From positions 157,216 through 221,215 of the forward strand of contig JAEYPR010000011.1 in assembly GCA_023410535.1 (NCBI GenBank): a stretch of DNA of 64,000 bases, written 5' to 3'. Below are positions 43,326-52,620 of this stretch, in pieces; within the stretch, counting starts at the first letter, position 1, and each line of letters opens with the position of its first letter. The translations under genes were made by a program, and so were the position numbers. Source of the DNA: Bacillota bacterium. GTDB lineage: Bacteria; Bacillota; UBA4882; UBA8346. The notes below the pieces were generated by a model. That model ran no database searches and was not told where the DNA came from. It was given only the letters and a program-made list of their open reading frames with translations.

Positions 43326-44375
43326 TTATTTCACAATGGTGACTGGGATATTGTCTTTCAAATTGTCCTGACCGGCAAAAACTACGGTCTCCCCTTCACT
43401 CAAGCCTTGAACGATCGTGATCTTGTTGCCAACCTCGGAGCCAACCACAATTGGACGGAGTTTGGCGTTATTGCCTTCCACAACATACACTTTGGGATCG
43501 TTGATGCTTCCCACCAGCGCGGTCCGGGGAATCGTCAATGCGTCCTGACTCGGTAGGATAAAGGTGACCTTGCCGTACATGCCCGACTTCAACGGATATT
43601 GTTTATTGGCATTGGGGATCAAGACTTGCACCGGATAACTATGGGCCGTATCGCTTTTGGCGCTGATGCTTTCGATCCGGCCATTCATTTTGACCCCGGG
43701 ATAAACATCGGTTTCAACGATAACCAAATCGCCGGTTTTAAGCCGGAAGGCGTTTTGTTCGCCGATGTTGAGTTTGACCTTGAAAATCGAAGTATCGACG
43801 ACATTGGCGACGACTGTTCCCGGGTTGATCATTGTCCCGATATTCACCGGGCGGGAGGTGACCACCCCTGAGATTGGGGAGGTTACTACCGAGTTGTGAT
43901 ATTGACGTTGGGCGGAGATGTAAGAGGCTTCCGCCGATTTAAACTGCAACCGAGCTGCTTCCAGCTCCGTATCGGAGATGACTTCCTGTTTGCGCAGGGT
44001 CTGATACCGTTCCCAATCGCGTTGCGCTTTTTCATAGTTAACTTTTGCCGTTGCAAACTGGGTCTGCGATAACAGATCGTCCAATTTGACCAAAGGCGCG
44101 CCGGCGCTTACATAGGAACCTTCCTTCACCATCACTGCGATGACTTTACCGGTTTGTTCCGCGGCTACATTAACGTCATTATTGGCAACAATCTCGCCGA
44201 TCTGGGTCAGACTGTCCGCTAGGTTCTCTTTCGCAACGGTCACCACCGAAACCGGATAGGATTCGATCTTGGTAATCTTCGCCTTTTCGGTCATCTCTGT
44301 CTTGTTTTTAACGAGGGTCAACCCAATCAAACCAATTACGACAATGATTCCAAGGATTGCTAATATTTTTTTCAT
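43326..44375 (-). CDS. RND periplasmic adaptor (membrane fusion protein)
   Basis: 349 residues. An N-terminal membrane helix (ILAILGIIVVIGLIGLTLV) anchors it; no lipobox. Lipoyl/barrel-sandwich halves (VNVAAEQTGKVIAVMVKEGSYVSAGAPLVKLDD and VVTSPISGVVTSRPV), a helical hairpin with KQEVISDTELEAAR, then beta-barrel and membrane-proximal domains. It links the RND pump to TolC. First gene of the efflux operon, with AAAGGTG upstream of its ATG. Confidence 0.95.
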   Translation of the reverse strand: MKKILAILGIIVVIGLIGLTLVKNKTEMTEKAKITKIESYPVSVVTVAKENLADSLTQIGEIVANNDVNVAAEQTGKVIAVMVKEGSYVSAGAPLVKLDDLLSQTQFATAKVNYEKAQRDWERYQTLRKQEVISDTELEAARLQFKSAEASYISAQRQYHNSVVTSPISGVVTSRPVNIGTMINPGTVVANVVDTSIFKVKLNIGEQNAFRLKTGDLVIVETDVYPGVKMNGRIESISAKSDTAHSYPVQVLIPNANKQYPLKSGMYGKVTFILPSQDALTIPRTALVGSINDPKVYVVEGNNAKLRPIVVGSEVGNKITIVQGLSEGETVVFAGQDNLKDNIPVTIVK

Positions 44376-44651
44376 CCGATATCACCTTTGGCTTTCTATT
44401 TTTATATATTTTAAGAATAAAGCCTACCCAAAATTAGTTGAAATAAATTAGGAAAATATGTCGCGCTCATGACGGTCCCCGATATTTGATGCGACATAAT
44501 ATATAACGAAATGCACTTAACTTCCTTTATCATAACAGTATTGGTTCTTTCGCAAGGAATTAGCTGAAAGAGTTTCTTACCAAATAGTCCCAATACCTCC
44601 TTAACGTAAATTTACCAAAGTATATCCCGAGATTTGTTAACAAATGATTAA

Positions 44652-44676
44652 ATGAATGTTTTATTTTTAAATTCAC
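44652..44676. promoter_or_regulatory. Candidate TetR operator in front of the efflux operon
   Basis: ATGAAT and ATTCAC arms (44652-44657, 44671-44676) 13 bp apart. The minus-strand reading GTGTGAAT-N13-ATTCAT has the same arms and spacing as the site upstream of tetR at 45332-45356. A TTGCCC/TAAAAC promoter pair overlaps it. The rest of the 319-bp gap 44376-44694 is AT-rich leader with no gene. Confidence 0.55.
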
Positions 44677-44694
44677 ACTTAGGGCAAAAAAATT

Positions 44695-45288
44695 TCAGGA
44701 ACACTTGCGAATCGCTTTGATTACAAAAGCATACATGTCTTCGACTCCCTGGATAACCGTTTCCAAATCCTTCTGCATAAAGATTCCTTTGCCGCATACC
44801 TCAAAGGAATCCATGAATAACCGGGCGGTTTTTGGCACATCATCAATTTCAAAAACGCCTTCATCCACGCCCCGTTGAAGAATGAGCGCATACAAACCGA
44901 CAAAATCGTCGAGAAACGCTATCCGTTTATCAAAGGTCTTGTGCAGATATTTGATGGTCTCAATACTTTGAAACATTTGCCAAAAGCCCCGGTCTTCATT
45001 GGCCAGTCTTCCCATGTAACGGAACGTGTGAACCACAAAATCGTGTAACAATTGTTCGGCCGGTAAATTTTGATTGACCACTTCCCTACTGTAAAAAAGG
45101 AACTGTTGGCAGATCCGGTTGAGATAGGCTTCGATCAGATCTTCTTTATTCTTGAAATCCTTATAAATGACTCCGACACTGATTCCGACTTCTTTGGCAA
45201 TATCCTGCATAGTAGTTTTGTCAATACCAAACCGGCTTACCAGTCTCATGAACGCGTCTAAAATTTCTGCTTTGCGATCGGATTGCAT
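44695..45288 (-). CDS. TetR/AcrR-family repressor of the efflux operon
   Basis: 197 residues. The N-terminal HTH is classic (AFMRLVSRFGIDKTTMQDIAKEVGISVGVIYKDFKNKEDLIEAYL); the C-terminal helical domain would bind an effector. It is the first gene upstream of the adaptor-RND-TolC genes and two copies of one palindromic site flank it, which supports local auto- and operon repression. GAGGA precedes the ATG. Confidence 0.95.
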   Translation of the reverse strand: MQSDRKAEILDAFMRLVSRFGIDKTTMQDIAKEVGISVGVIYKDFKNKEDLIEAYLNRICQQFLFYSREVVNQNLPAEQLLHDFVVHTFRYMGRLANEDRGFWQMFQSIETIKYLHKTFDKRIAFLDDFVGLYALILQRGVDEGVFEIDDVPKTARLFMDSFEVCGKGIFMQKDLETVIQGVEDMYAFVIKAIRKCS

Positions 45289-45331
45289 CGTTTTTTCCTC
45301 TTCTTTGTTAATGTAATGTTGTAATGAATTC

Positions 45332-45391
45332 GTGAATATAAAAATGATTTATTCACACTCCAATAATATCTGGAAATTATGGTTTTGTCAA
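45332..45391 (-). promoter_or_regulatory. tetR promoter with overlapping candidate operator
   Basis: On the minus strand, -35 TTGACA (45386-45391) and -10 TATTAT (45363-45368) are 17 bp apart. Directly after the -10 follows GTGAAT-N13-ATTCAC (45332-45356), the same palindrome as upstream of the efflux genes, so binding would block the start site. Confidence 0.65.
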
Positions 45392-45563
45392 TTACATTCC
45401 TGTAAAATTCGCCCGGGTTTCCAGGATTATTGGGTTTGTTGCAACCTTTGGCAATCATTCCAGGATATTAACGTTCGCCGGTCCTGAAAACGGTTGTGGG
45501 AATAATTGCTGTCGAATAAAATGAAACAACGATCATAACGGATAGGAGCATACGCTAAACTTC

Positions 45564-46151
45564 ATGTCAGATCAGTCATCACTCCAGCGCGCGGTCCTGC
45601 TCGACCGGGACGGGACCATCAATCAAGAGGTAGGCTATCTTCATAAAAAGGAGGAGTTTCAATTTATTCCCCGGGTTCCGGAGGCGATCCGCCTGCTCAA
45701 AGAACATGGATTTCTGGTCATTGTCGTAACCAATCAAGCCGGAGTCGCCAAAGGATATTATCCCGAGCGCGCCGTCACGGAACTGCATCTTTATATCAAT
45801 CAACGTTTGGCCGAATCCGGAGCGCAAATTGACGCTTTTTACTATTGCCCCCACCATCCCGCCGCGGACCTGGCACAATACCGGATGGAGTGCAACTGCC
45901 GCAAACCCCGGCCCGGCTTGCTCTATCGGGCGCAACATGATTTCCGGATCGATCTGGCGGCCAGTTTTATGATCGGCGATAACGTCGCCGACGTACTCGC
46001 CGGGCAACACGCCAACTGCCGTAGCATCTTGGTCCGCACCGGCCATGGCTGGGAACAGCGGCTTGACGATCCCAGCGTTCCCATTGCCGCCGATTTATGG
46101 TCGGCCGTGACGGATGTGATGGGGTTGGGGCGAAAGGAACCGTCTCCGTGA
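45564..46151 (+). CDS. gmhB: D-glycero-D-manno-heptose 1,7-bisphosphate 7-phosphatase
   Basis: 195 residues, HAD superfamily. Catalytic LLDRDGTINQE (nucleophile and acid aspartates), TNQAG motif, the zinc-binding loop CPHHPA...CNCRKPRPG, and GDNVADVLAG for magnesium. GmhB removes the 7-phosphate in ADP- or GDP-heptose synthesis for LPS core or S-layer glycans. It stands alone here. The zinc loop separates it from the related histidinol-phosphate phosphatases. Confidence 0.93.
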   Translation: MSDQSSLQRAVLLDRDGTINQEVGYLHKKEEFQFIPRVPEAIRLLKEHGFLVIVVTNQAGVAKGYYPERAVTELHLYINQRLAESGAQIDAFYYCPHHPAADLAQYRMECNCRKPRPGLLYRAQHDFRIDLAASFMIGDNVADVLAGQHANCRSILVRTGHGWEQRLDDPSVPIAADLWSAVTDVMGLGRKEPSP

Positions 46152-46160
46152 AAAGGAAAA

Positions 46161-46191
46161 ACGGTTTGCCGCCGCAAGGAAGGCAAACCGT
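46161..46191. terminator. Shared terminator of gmhB and the Gfo/Idh gene
   Basis: Ten-bp stem ACGGTTTGCC/GGCAAACCGT between two convergent genes; a T-rich tail (TTTTTCCTTTT) follows on the minus strand. Confidence 0.8.
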
Positions 46192-46209
46192 TTCGGTTGG
46201 TTGGTCCGT

Positions 46210-47196
46210 TTACACCGTCGCCCATTGTCCGGTTGCCGCGGATTGGAAAAGGGCGTCGATGACCTTCATGTTGTTGACTCCGTCAGCCGGCGGAACCGGC
46301 AATTCGGTATTATGCTTCACTGACGCCGCAAAGGCTTCAAAGAGCAATACGTATTGGTTAACCGCTTCAAACGCGACCTCGCGGGTGAGCAGTCCGGTTT
46401 GCACCGTTACCTTTGCCGGCATGTCAGCCGGCGGGTTAAAGGGAATATGCACCGTCATTACGCCGCCGGTCCCGTAGATCGTCACCGATTGCTGGGGATA
46501 GGTTTGGGTACTGACGGTGAAAACCGCCCGGGAAGCGCCAAAATCCAGGATGGCTTGGGTCAGCGTATCGGTGCCGAAGTCCGGGTCCTGCGTCAGAACC
46601 GCCAGGACCTTTTGGGGCTCGGCCTGCATGATCAAACGCGCCGACGAAATCGCATAACAGCCGATATCATAAAGGGCGCCGCCGCCGTTTGTTTTGATAT
46701 TCCGGATATTCCGGGGATCGAGGTTCGTATAGCCGAAAAAAGTGTGAATCGCGCGAATCTTGCCAATCTCTTCAAAACGGACCCAATCCCGAATTTGCTG
46801 CCATTGGGGATGGAAACGGTACATAAAAGCCTCCATCACCTTCACCCCTTTCTGGCGGGCATAGGCGAACGCCGCTTCGGCCTCGGGAGCATTCATGGTC
46901 AACGGTTTCTCGCAGAGGGTCGGTTTGCCGTAATCAGCGGCTTTTTCGATCCAGGTCGCGTGAAGGTCGTTAGGCAGCGGATTATAGACAAAATCAATGG
47001 CCGGGTCTTGCAATAACGCTTCATAACTGGGGTAGGACTTGGCAATACCGTACTCGGCCGCGGCTTGACTCGCTTTCACCCCGTCGCGGGAAGCAATTCC
47101 GTAAACCTCGATTTGTTCCGAGGGCAACAAAGCCGGCAGGACGCGCGTAATAAAATGACGTGACACGCCGAGTACTCCTAACTTCAATTTCGACAT
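46210..47196 (-). CDS. Gfo/Idh/MocA-family oxidoreductase
   Basis: 328 residues from ATG 47196 (GGAGG about 8 nt upstream). N-terminal Rossmann fold KLGVLGVSRHF, the EKP motif in GKPTLCEKPLTMNAPEAEAAF with catalytic lysine, and a C-terminal alpha/beta domain with GGGALYDIGCYAISSAR. Such enzymes oxidise or reduce sugars and inositols with NAD(P)H. The substrate is not evident and there is no sugar gene cluster next to it. Confidence 0.93.
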   Translation of the reverse strand: MSKLKLGVLGVSRHFITRVLPALLPSEQIEVYGIASRDGVKASQAAAEYGIAKSYPSYEALLQDPAIDFVYNPLPNDLHATWIEKAADYGKPTLCEKPLTMNAPEAEAAFAYARQKGVKVMEAFMYRFHPQWQQIRDWVRFEEIGKIRAIHTFFGYTNLDPRNIRNIKTNGGGALYDIGCYAISSARLIMQAEPQKVLAVLTQDPDFGTDTLTQAILDFGASRAVFTVSTQTYPQQSVTIYGTGGVMTVHIPFNPPADMPAKVTVQTGLLTREVAFEAVNQYVLLFEAFAASVKHNTELPVPPADGVNNMKVIDALFQSAATGQWATV

Positions 47197-47367
47197 TGGC
47201 AAAACCTCCTACCATTTATTGTTCTTCCTTGTTAGCGGTATTTCGCTATCCCCCAGCAAATCCCTTTTGGGAAACGGGAAAAAATGAAACCCGCGCCATT
47301 GGGTTTCCAACTTAATTACGGCAGACCGTTTTTTAATCTTTCGCACATTTCTTCAAAATGTACCGGA

Positions 47368-47577
47368 TAAAAATATTTTCCACTTGACAATTGTGTTTAT
47401 TGACCTTGCAAAAACATTTATCAACCTTACTTAAATATTTATTGACCTTGCTTTTGTGTTTATCGAGCTGAAAAAAATATTTATCAACTTCGAAAAAATA
47501 TTTCTACACCCTGCAAAAATATTTTATGACCTGACAAAAATATTTATAAGGAATGAATAACCATTTATTTACTGTAA
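47368..47577 (+). repeat. Second 21-bp tandem array, ten degenerate units, AT-rich
   Basis: Ten consecutive units of exactly 21 bp, consensus near AAAAATATTTATCAACCTTGC. Most units carry TTTATCAAC, TTTATTGAC or a close variant; the last two are weaker and an eleventh half-unit may follow. No unit has a perfect TTATNCACA box. It lies upstream of the Gfo/Idh gene, in a 460-bp stretch (47197-47658) without any gene. Confidence 0.85.
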
Positions 47578-47605
47578 AAATATTTTTCCCATCATAATAT
47601 AATAA

Positions 47606-47639
47606 AAAAACAGTCGTTGATAGATCATAGACTGTTTTT
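47606..47639. terminator. Hairpin terminator below the DinB-like gene
   Basis: AAAAACAGTC at 47606-47615 pairs with GACTGTTTTT at 47630-47639; T-rich on both strands, so it could act in both directions. Confidence 0.7.
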
Positions 47640-47658
47640 ATTGAAAATAATCAAGTTC

Positions 47659-48152
47659 TTAATAAATACCGTTCACCCGGGTGAACCCGTCGATAATCTC
47701 CTTGCCGATCAGCGGCCGGTCTTGGTTGTCCGCCACGAACCGTCCCCAACTCTCCGTAAAACCGGCCTCATTTTTCGCATCATCCAACAATCCTTCGAGA
47801 TCATAATAATTATGAAGCAAGCCTTCCGGCGGCTGCAAATTCTCAAGGAACGGGTACCCGTTCTCCCATAAGGAAAGACCTTTTTGAAACATCTGCTTTG
47901 TCAGGTAAAAAGCTGATTGAGTTCGGCTAAATCATCATGTTTAAAACTGACCGCCTCATTGCGGCCGATTGCCGTCAGTTTGGCGGCGGCGATCAAGCGC
48001 CATTCGCTCAGATGGGCTGAAACGTCCTGCGCCGTCCAGTCGGCGGCGTTCCCCCGGGAATCTTCCCGGGGTCCGCCTTGCTCGTCTAAAAATTGGGTCT
48101 CAACTGCCGCGATATGATTCAGTATTTGCAACAACCGCGCTTGATAATCCAT
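47659..48152 (-). pseudogene. Frameshifted DinB/DfsB-like protein
   Basis: From ATG 48152 the first frame reads MDYQARLLQILNHIAAVETQ..., then NAADWTAQDVSAHLSEWRLIA, the W-x-x-x-D-x-x-x-H-x-x-x-W pattern of DinB-like four-helix proteins, and stops after DDLAELNQLFT. The neighbouring frame continues YLTKQMFQKGLSLWENGYPF to a stop at 47659. Adding one T to the T run near 47907-47911 restores a single 164-residue protein. Members bind metal and act as thiol transferases or cyclopropane hydrolases; the function here is unknown. Confidence 0.7.
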
Positions 48153-48209
48153 GGTCTCATCTCTTCCCAACAATTTAGCTCAGACCGGATGTTTCCCGAT
48201 CCCACTCTC

Positions 48210-48659
48210 CTAAAAAGCGCGTTTGCTGTCGAGCAAAATCGTAACCGGTCCATCGTTGACCAGTTCAAAAAGCATATGACTGCGGAAACGCCCTTTGGCG
48301 ACGGTCAAGCCATATCCGGCAATCGCCTGGCAGAACTCCTCATACAACCGTTCGCCCAACTCCGGCGGAGCGGCAGCGGTAAAACTGGGCCGCCGGCCTT
48401 TCCGGCAATCGGCGTATAAAGTAAACTGCGAGACGATCAAGACCGGCAACTTTCGGTCCAGGCAAGAGAGATTGAGCTTATCCTGGTCATCGGGGAAAAT
48501 CCGCAAGTTGACCAGTTTATCGGCCAAATAGGCCACGTCGGCTCCGGTATCGTCCTGCCCGATCCCGAGCAAAACGGCGATGCCCGCGCCAATCGCTCCG
48601 GTGATCGCGCCGTCAACGGTGACTTGGGCCCGTTGCACCCGTTGAATGACAATCCGCAT
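48210..48659 (-). CDS. dtd: D-aminoacyl-tRNA deacylase
   Basis: 149 residues, standard length. MRIVIQRVQRAQVTVDG at the start, the catalytic-site SQFTLYADCRKGRRPSF and the C-terminal GPVTILLDS (Gly-cisPro-type motif, here NDGPVTI). It frees tRNA charged with D-amino acids or glycine. It follows relA with only 3 bp between them, in the common Firmicutes order recJ-relA-dtd. Confidence 0.97.
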   Translation of the reverse strand: MRIVIQRVQRAQVTVDGAITGAIGAGIAVLLGIGQDDTGADVAYLADKLVNLRIFPDDQDKLNLSCLDRKLPVLIVSQFTLYADCRKGRRPSFTAAAPPELGERLYEEFCQAIAGYGLTVAKGRFRSHMLFELVNDGPVTILLDSKRAF

Positions 48660-48662
48660 CGG

Positions 48663-50819
48663 TTACCTCACCAACCGGCTGACCCGGTACACCCGTTCCA
48701 CCCCGGTCACTTTTTTGACCCGTTTGAAAATAGCGGTGATTTGGTCGGAATGGGCGATCTCCAACGTTAGATTAATAAAAGCGCTGCCGCCTTTGGTCCG
48801 CGCTTTGGCGGCGCTCAAATAAAGTTTCAGCTCGGAAATGGCGTTTAAAATATCGGTCAGGAAATTGACCCGGTCAGTACCCTCAATCTCGATATCCACC
48901 GGATAGGTGGAATTGGCATCGGTATCCCAGGCCACTTCGATAATGCGTTCCGGATCTTCGCTGGTCAGGTTGGGGCAATCCTTGCGGTGGACGGAGACGC
49001 CCTTGCCCCGGGTAATAAAGCCGATGATCGGGTCGCCCGGCACCGGGTTACAACAACGCGAAAAGCGGACCAACAGATCGTCGACGCCCTTCACGGTAAT
49101 CCCCTGTCCGGGACGGCGCGGCCGTTTCTTCTCCTCGCCTTCTTTCAAAACCCGCGGCGGCGCAATCTCTTTTTCCCCGCCCATTTTGCCGATGACCTGA
49201 TTGCCGGTGACCTTGAGGTCTCCCACCGCGGCCAGCAAGTCGTCGACCGAACCGAAGCCCAGTTTCTTACCGGCTTCCAACAACACTTCCAACCGGAGGT
49301 TCTCGTGGACCTCCATATTATGCTTGCGGAGTTCCCGCTCAATAATCTCCCGTCCGGCCTGAATATTCTCCTCGCGGTGCTGTTCCCGTTGCCATTGCCG
49401 GATCCGATTTTTGGCTTTGGAGGTTTTGACGAACTGCAGCCAGTCGCGGCTGGGGCCGACGGCTTGTTTATTGGTGACGATCTGAATAATATCGCCGTTT
49501 TTCAACTGATAATCGAGCGGCACCAACCGTCCGTTGATCTTAGCTCCGGCGCACTGGTGACCAAGGTTGGTATGGATGCTGTAGGCGAAGTCGACCGGCG
49601 TCGACCCGACGGGCAGGTTTTTGACATCGCCCCGGGGCGTAAAGACAAACACCTCGTCGACAAAAAGGCCGATCCGGAGCGTCTCCATGAATTCTTCGCT
49701 GTCTTTCATCTCGCCCTGCCACTCAATCAAATGACGCAACCAGGCGATTTTATCCCGCATTTCCTTGTCGTCGGGGCCATTTTCCTTATAAATCCAGTGG
49801 GCGGCGATGCCGTACTCGGCAGTCTGATGCATCTCCCAGGTCCGGATCTGGATCTCCAGCGGTTCGCCGTGGGAGTCAATGACGGTGGTATGCAGCGACT
49901 GATACATATTGGATTTGGGCATCGCCACATAGTCTTTGAATCGTCCCGGGATCGGTTTCCATAAGGTGTGGACGATCCCCAACACCTCATAACAGTCCTG
50001 CACTGTCGAGACAACCACCCGCAACCCGAGCAGGTCGTAGATTTCGGTAAAATCTTTCCCTTGCTCCTGCATTTTGTGATAAATACTATAAAAATGCTTC
50101 GGCCTGCCTTGGACCTCCGCTTTTAAGCCAACTTCGACGAGCGCCCGTTGCAGGGTCTCTTTGACTTCGGCGATAATTCCTTCCCGTTCCTGACGTTTTT
50201 TCGCCACCTTGGCGACCAAATCGTAATACGCTTCGGGGTCGATATAGCGCAACGCCAGATCCTCAAGCTCCCACTTGATCTTCCACATTCCCAGACGGTG
50301 GGCCAGCGGCGCGTAGATCTCCTGCGTCTCGCGGGCGATCTTCTGCTGTTTCTCAGCGGCAAGCGCTTTTAAGGTTCGCATATTGTGGAGCCGGTCGGCC
50401 AGTTTGATGATGACCACCCGCAGGTCCTGCGTCATGGCCAGGAACATCTTGCGCAGATTCTCCATCTGTTGCTCCTGTTTATTCTGGAAGGACAGCCGCG
50501 ACAGCTTGGTCACCCCGTCCACCAGTAAAGCCACTTCTTCTCCGAACCGTTTTTTGATCTCCTCCAGATCGTATTGGGTATCTTCCACTACGTCATGGGC
50601 TAGCGCCGCTACGATTGAGGTGGTATCCATGCCTAGATCGAAGAGGATGTTGGACACTTCCACCGGATGGATGATGTACGGTTCGCCGGATTCCCGTTTT
50701 TGGTCGCGATGAGCTTCAAAGGCAAAGTCATAAGCGGCTTTGACCCGCTGGACCTCAGCTTCGCCTTTGGCGTCGCCGATCTTTTTCAGTAACTCATCCA
50801 TCGTTGTCGCTTGCTCCAA
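48663..50819 (-). CDS. relA: RelA/SpoT-family (p)ppGpp synthetase/hydrolase
   Basis: 718 residues from TTG 50819; ATG 50801 is an alternative with weaker spacing. HD hydrolase domain (about 30-180, HPVEVSNILFDLG...ALAHDVVEDT, with the RFGEEVALLVDGVTKLS region), synthetase domain (about 230-350, YDLLGLRVVV, KDYVAMPKSNMYQSLHTTV), TGS domain (VFTPRGDVKNLPVGSTPVDFAY), zinc-finger/CC domain and C-terminal ACT. Both catalytic halves look intact, so the enzyme can both make and break the alarmone in response to stalled ribosomes. Lies 1 bp after recJ. Confidence 0.96.
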   Translation of the reverse strand: MEQATTMDELLKKIGDAKGEAEVQRVKAAYDFAFEAHRDQKRESGEPYIIHPVEVSNILFDLGMDTTSIVAALAHDVVEDTQYDLEEIKKRFGEEVALLVDGVTKLSRLSFQNKQEQQMENLRKMFLAMTQDLRVVIIKLADRLHNMRTLKALAAEKQQKIARETQEIYAPLAHRLGMWKIKWELEDLALRYIDPEAYYDLVAKVAKKRQEREGIIAEVKETLQRALVEVGLKAEVQGRPKHFYSIYHKMQEQGKDFTEIYDLLGLRVVVSTVQDCYEVLGIVHTLWKPIPGRFKDYVAMPKSNMYQSLHTTVIDSHGEPLEIQIRTWEMHQTAEYGIAAHWIYKENGPDDKEMRDKIAWLRHLIEWQGEMKDSEEFMETLRIGLFVDEVFVFTPRGDVKNLPVGSTPVDFAYSIHTNLGHQCAGAKINGRLVPLDYQLKNGDIIQIVTNKQAVGPSRDWLQFVKTSKAKNRIRQWQREQHREENIQAGREIIERELRKHNMEVHENLRLEVLLEAGKKLGFGSVDDLLAAVGDLKVTGNQVIGKMGGEKEIAPPRVLKEGEEKKRPRRPGQGITVKGVDDLLVRFSRCCNPVPGDPIIGFITRGKGVSVHRKDCPNLTSEDPERIIEVAWDTDANSTYPVDIEIEGTDRVNFLTDILNAISELKLYLSAAKARTKGGSAFINLTLEIAHSDQITAIFKRVKKVTGVERVYRVSRLVR

Positions 50820-50820
50820 G

Positions 50821-52536
50821 TTAGTCGTTCCCCCGCATTACGACATCTTTCAAGTTAAGCTGAACTTGGGATGAGCCGTTCCAGGTGTTCTCCTCCAATG
50901 AAAACGCCACATCCAGTTCTTGCGTGCTTGCCAATTCCGGCCGGACAAAACCGAGATTAAACCCGATGCCGTCGCGGACTACTTGCCGGTCGGAAACCCG
51001 AAGTTTGAGGTGTTTCCCGTTCTCACCGACTCCTTTATAATCAACCAACTTGACCGAATGACAGCCAAAGACGGGGGTAGGATTGGCCGGACCGCACGGA
51101 GCCAGTTTCCCAATCTCCCGGGCTAGATCTAGCGTGACGCTGCTTAAGTCGATCAAACCTTCTATTTGCAAGGTCGGCCGGAGGTCCTCCGGTGTCAGAT
51201 GGTTTTTAGCGTAAGCTTGAAACGCCTTCCGAAACTCTGGAATCTGCGCCTTGGTTACGGAGAGACCGGCGGCGAATTCATGGCCGCCGAACTGAATCAA
51301 ATGTTCTTTGCAATGATCAATCGCAATAAACAGATTGAACCCCGGAATACTTCGTCCCGAGCCCCGGCCTTCCTCCCCGTCCAGTCCGATCAGGATCACT
51401 GGTTTATTATAGATCTCGACCAGCCGGGATGCTACTATGCCGATCACTCCAAGATGCCAGCCTTCACCCGCCAATACCATGCCATACTCATCTTGCAACG
51501 ACGGGTCGGACTCCACTTGTCGCTGCGCCTCGGCCAGGACTTGTCCTTCGATCATCTGGCGGTTGAGATTTTCCCGTTCCAACTCTTTGGCCAAATCCAG
51601 CGCCTGAACCGGATCGCCGGTCAGGAACAACCGCACCCCGATGCTGGGGTTGCCCATCCGGCCCGCGGCATTAATCCGCGGCGCCAGCAAAAAGCCGATA
51701 TGGCCGCTGTTGATGACTTTATCCGCTAACGAGGCGCTTTGAATCAACGCCTGCAACCCAATATTCTCCGTCTGATGCAATTGTTCCAAGCCGTATTTGA
51801 CCAGCACCCGGTTTTCGGCCAAAAGCGGCACGATATCCGCCACTGTGCCAAAGGCCACTAGATCCAGATTTTTAAATAACCGTTCCTGCAACTCCGGAAA
51901 ACGGGTTGCCACGCCTTGTAATAATTTAAATGCAACGCCAACTCCGGCCAGTTGCTGGAAGGGGTATCCGCAGCCCGGCAGCTTCGGATTGATAATCGCG
52001 TAAGCCGCGGGCAACTCGGCTTGGGGTTCATGATGATCGGTAATGATTAAGTCCACCCCGTGTTCTTTTAAATAAGCCGCTTCGGTTACCGCGGTGATCC
52101 CGCAGTCGACGGTGATGATCAGTTTCACCCCGCGATTCAACGCCTTGGCAATCGAATCGAGGTGCAGGCCGTAGCCTTCTTCCAACCGCTTCGGCAGATA
52201 ATACAGGAGTTTTCCCGGGAGAAGCTTCGCGAGCACCCGGATCATGAGTGAGACCGACGTGATCCCGTCCACATCGTAATCCCCGTAAACCAAGACTTGT
52301 TCCTGCTCTTGGACAGCCCGGGCAATCCGTTCCACCGCTAGCGGCATTTGATTGAACAAATACGGATCATGCAAATGCTCCAGTACCGGCGTTAAAAATT
52401 CCTGTGCTGCCGCGATTTCGGTGATTCCGCGATTAACGAGCAATTGCGCCAATAACCGGGAAATCCCTAACTGTTCGGCCAACCCATCGGCTTGGGCCAT
52501 TTTGCTATCTGTAATCCGCCATCGTTTTTTCGTCAT
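50821..52536 (-). CDS. recJ: Single-stranded-DNA-specific exonuclease RecJ
   Basis: 571 residues from ATG 52536, chosen because MTKKRW is the usual Firmicutes RecJ start; the open frame runs on to 52656 but only into repeat R1. DHH domain motifs VYGDYDVDGITS and LIITDHHEP, DHHA1 motif GSGRSIPGFNLF, and a C-terminal OB domain. It degrades single-stranded DNA 5' to 3' in repair and recombination. First gene of recJ-relA-dtd. Confidence 0.94.
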   Translation of the reverse strand: MTKKRWRITDSKMAQADGLAEQLGISRLLAQLLVNRGITEIAAAQEFLTPVLEHLHDPYLFNQMPLAVERIARAVQEQEQVLVYGDYDVDGITSVSLMIRVLAKLLPGKLLYYLPKRLEEGYGLHLDSIAKALNRGVKLIITVDCGITAVTEAAYLKEHGVDLIITDHHEPQAELPAAYAIINPKLPGCGYPFQQLAGVGVAFKLLQGVATRFPELQERLFKNLDLVAFGTVADIVPLLAENRVLVKYGLEQLHQTENIGLQALIQSASLADKVINSGHIGFLLAPRINAAGRMGNPSIGVRLFLTGDPVQALDLAKELERENLNRQMIEGQVLAEAQRQVESDPSLQDEYGMVLAGEGWHLGVIGIVASRLVEIYNKPVILIGLDGEEGRGSGRSIPGFNLFIAIDHCKEHLIQFGGHEFAAGLSVTKAQIPEFRKAFQAYAKNHLTPEDLRPTLQIEGLIDLSSVTLDLAREIGKLAPCGPANPTPVFGCHSVKLVDYKGVGENGKHLKLRVSDRQVVRDGIGFNLGFVRPELASTQELDVAFSLEENTWNGSSQVQLNLKDVVMRGND

Positions 52537-52620
52537 GTTGTCACACTGCTTTATAATATTTACCGATACATTATCGGCTTTTTCGCCAAAAAATAAAACC
52601 AATTGGGAATGTTTCAGGTA

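Noticed and set aside
48987..49964. A 325-codon plus-strand frame opposite relA
   Set aside because: Shadow of relA; composition and lack of domains argue against coding.
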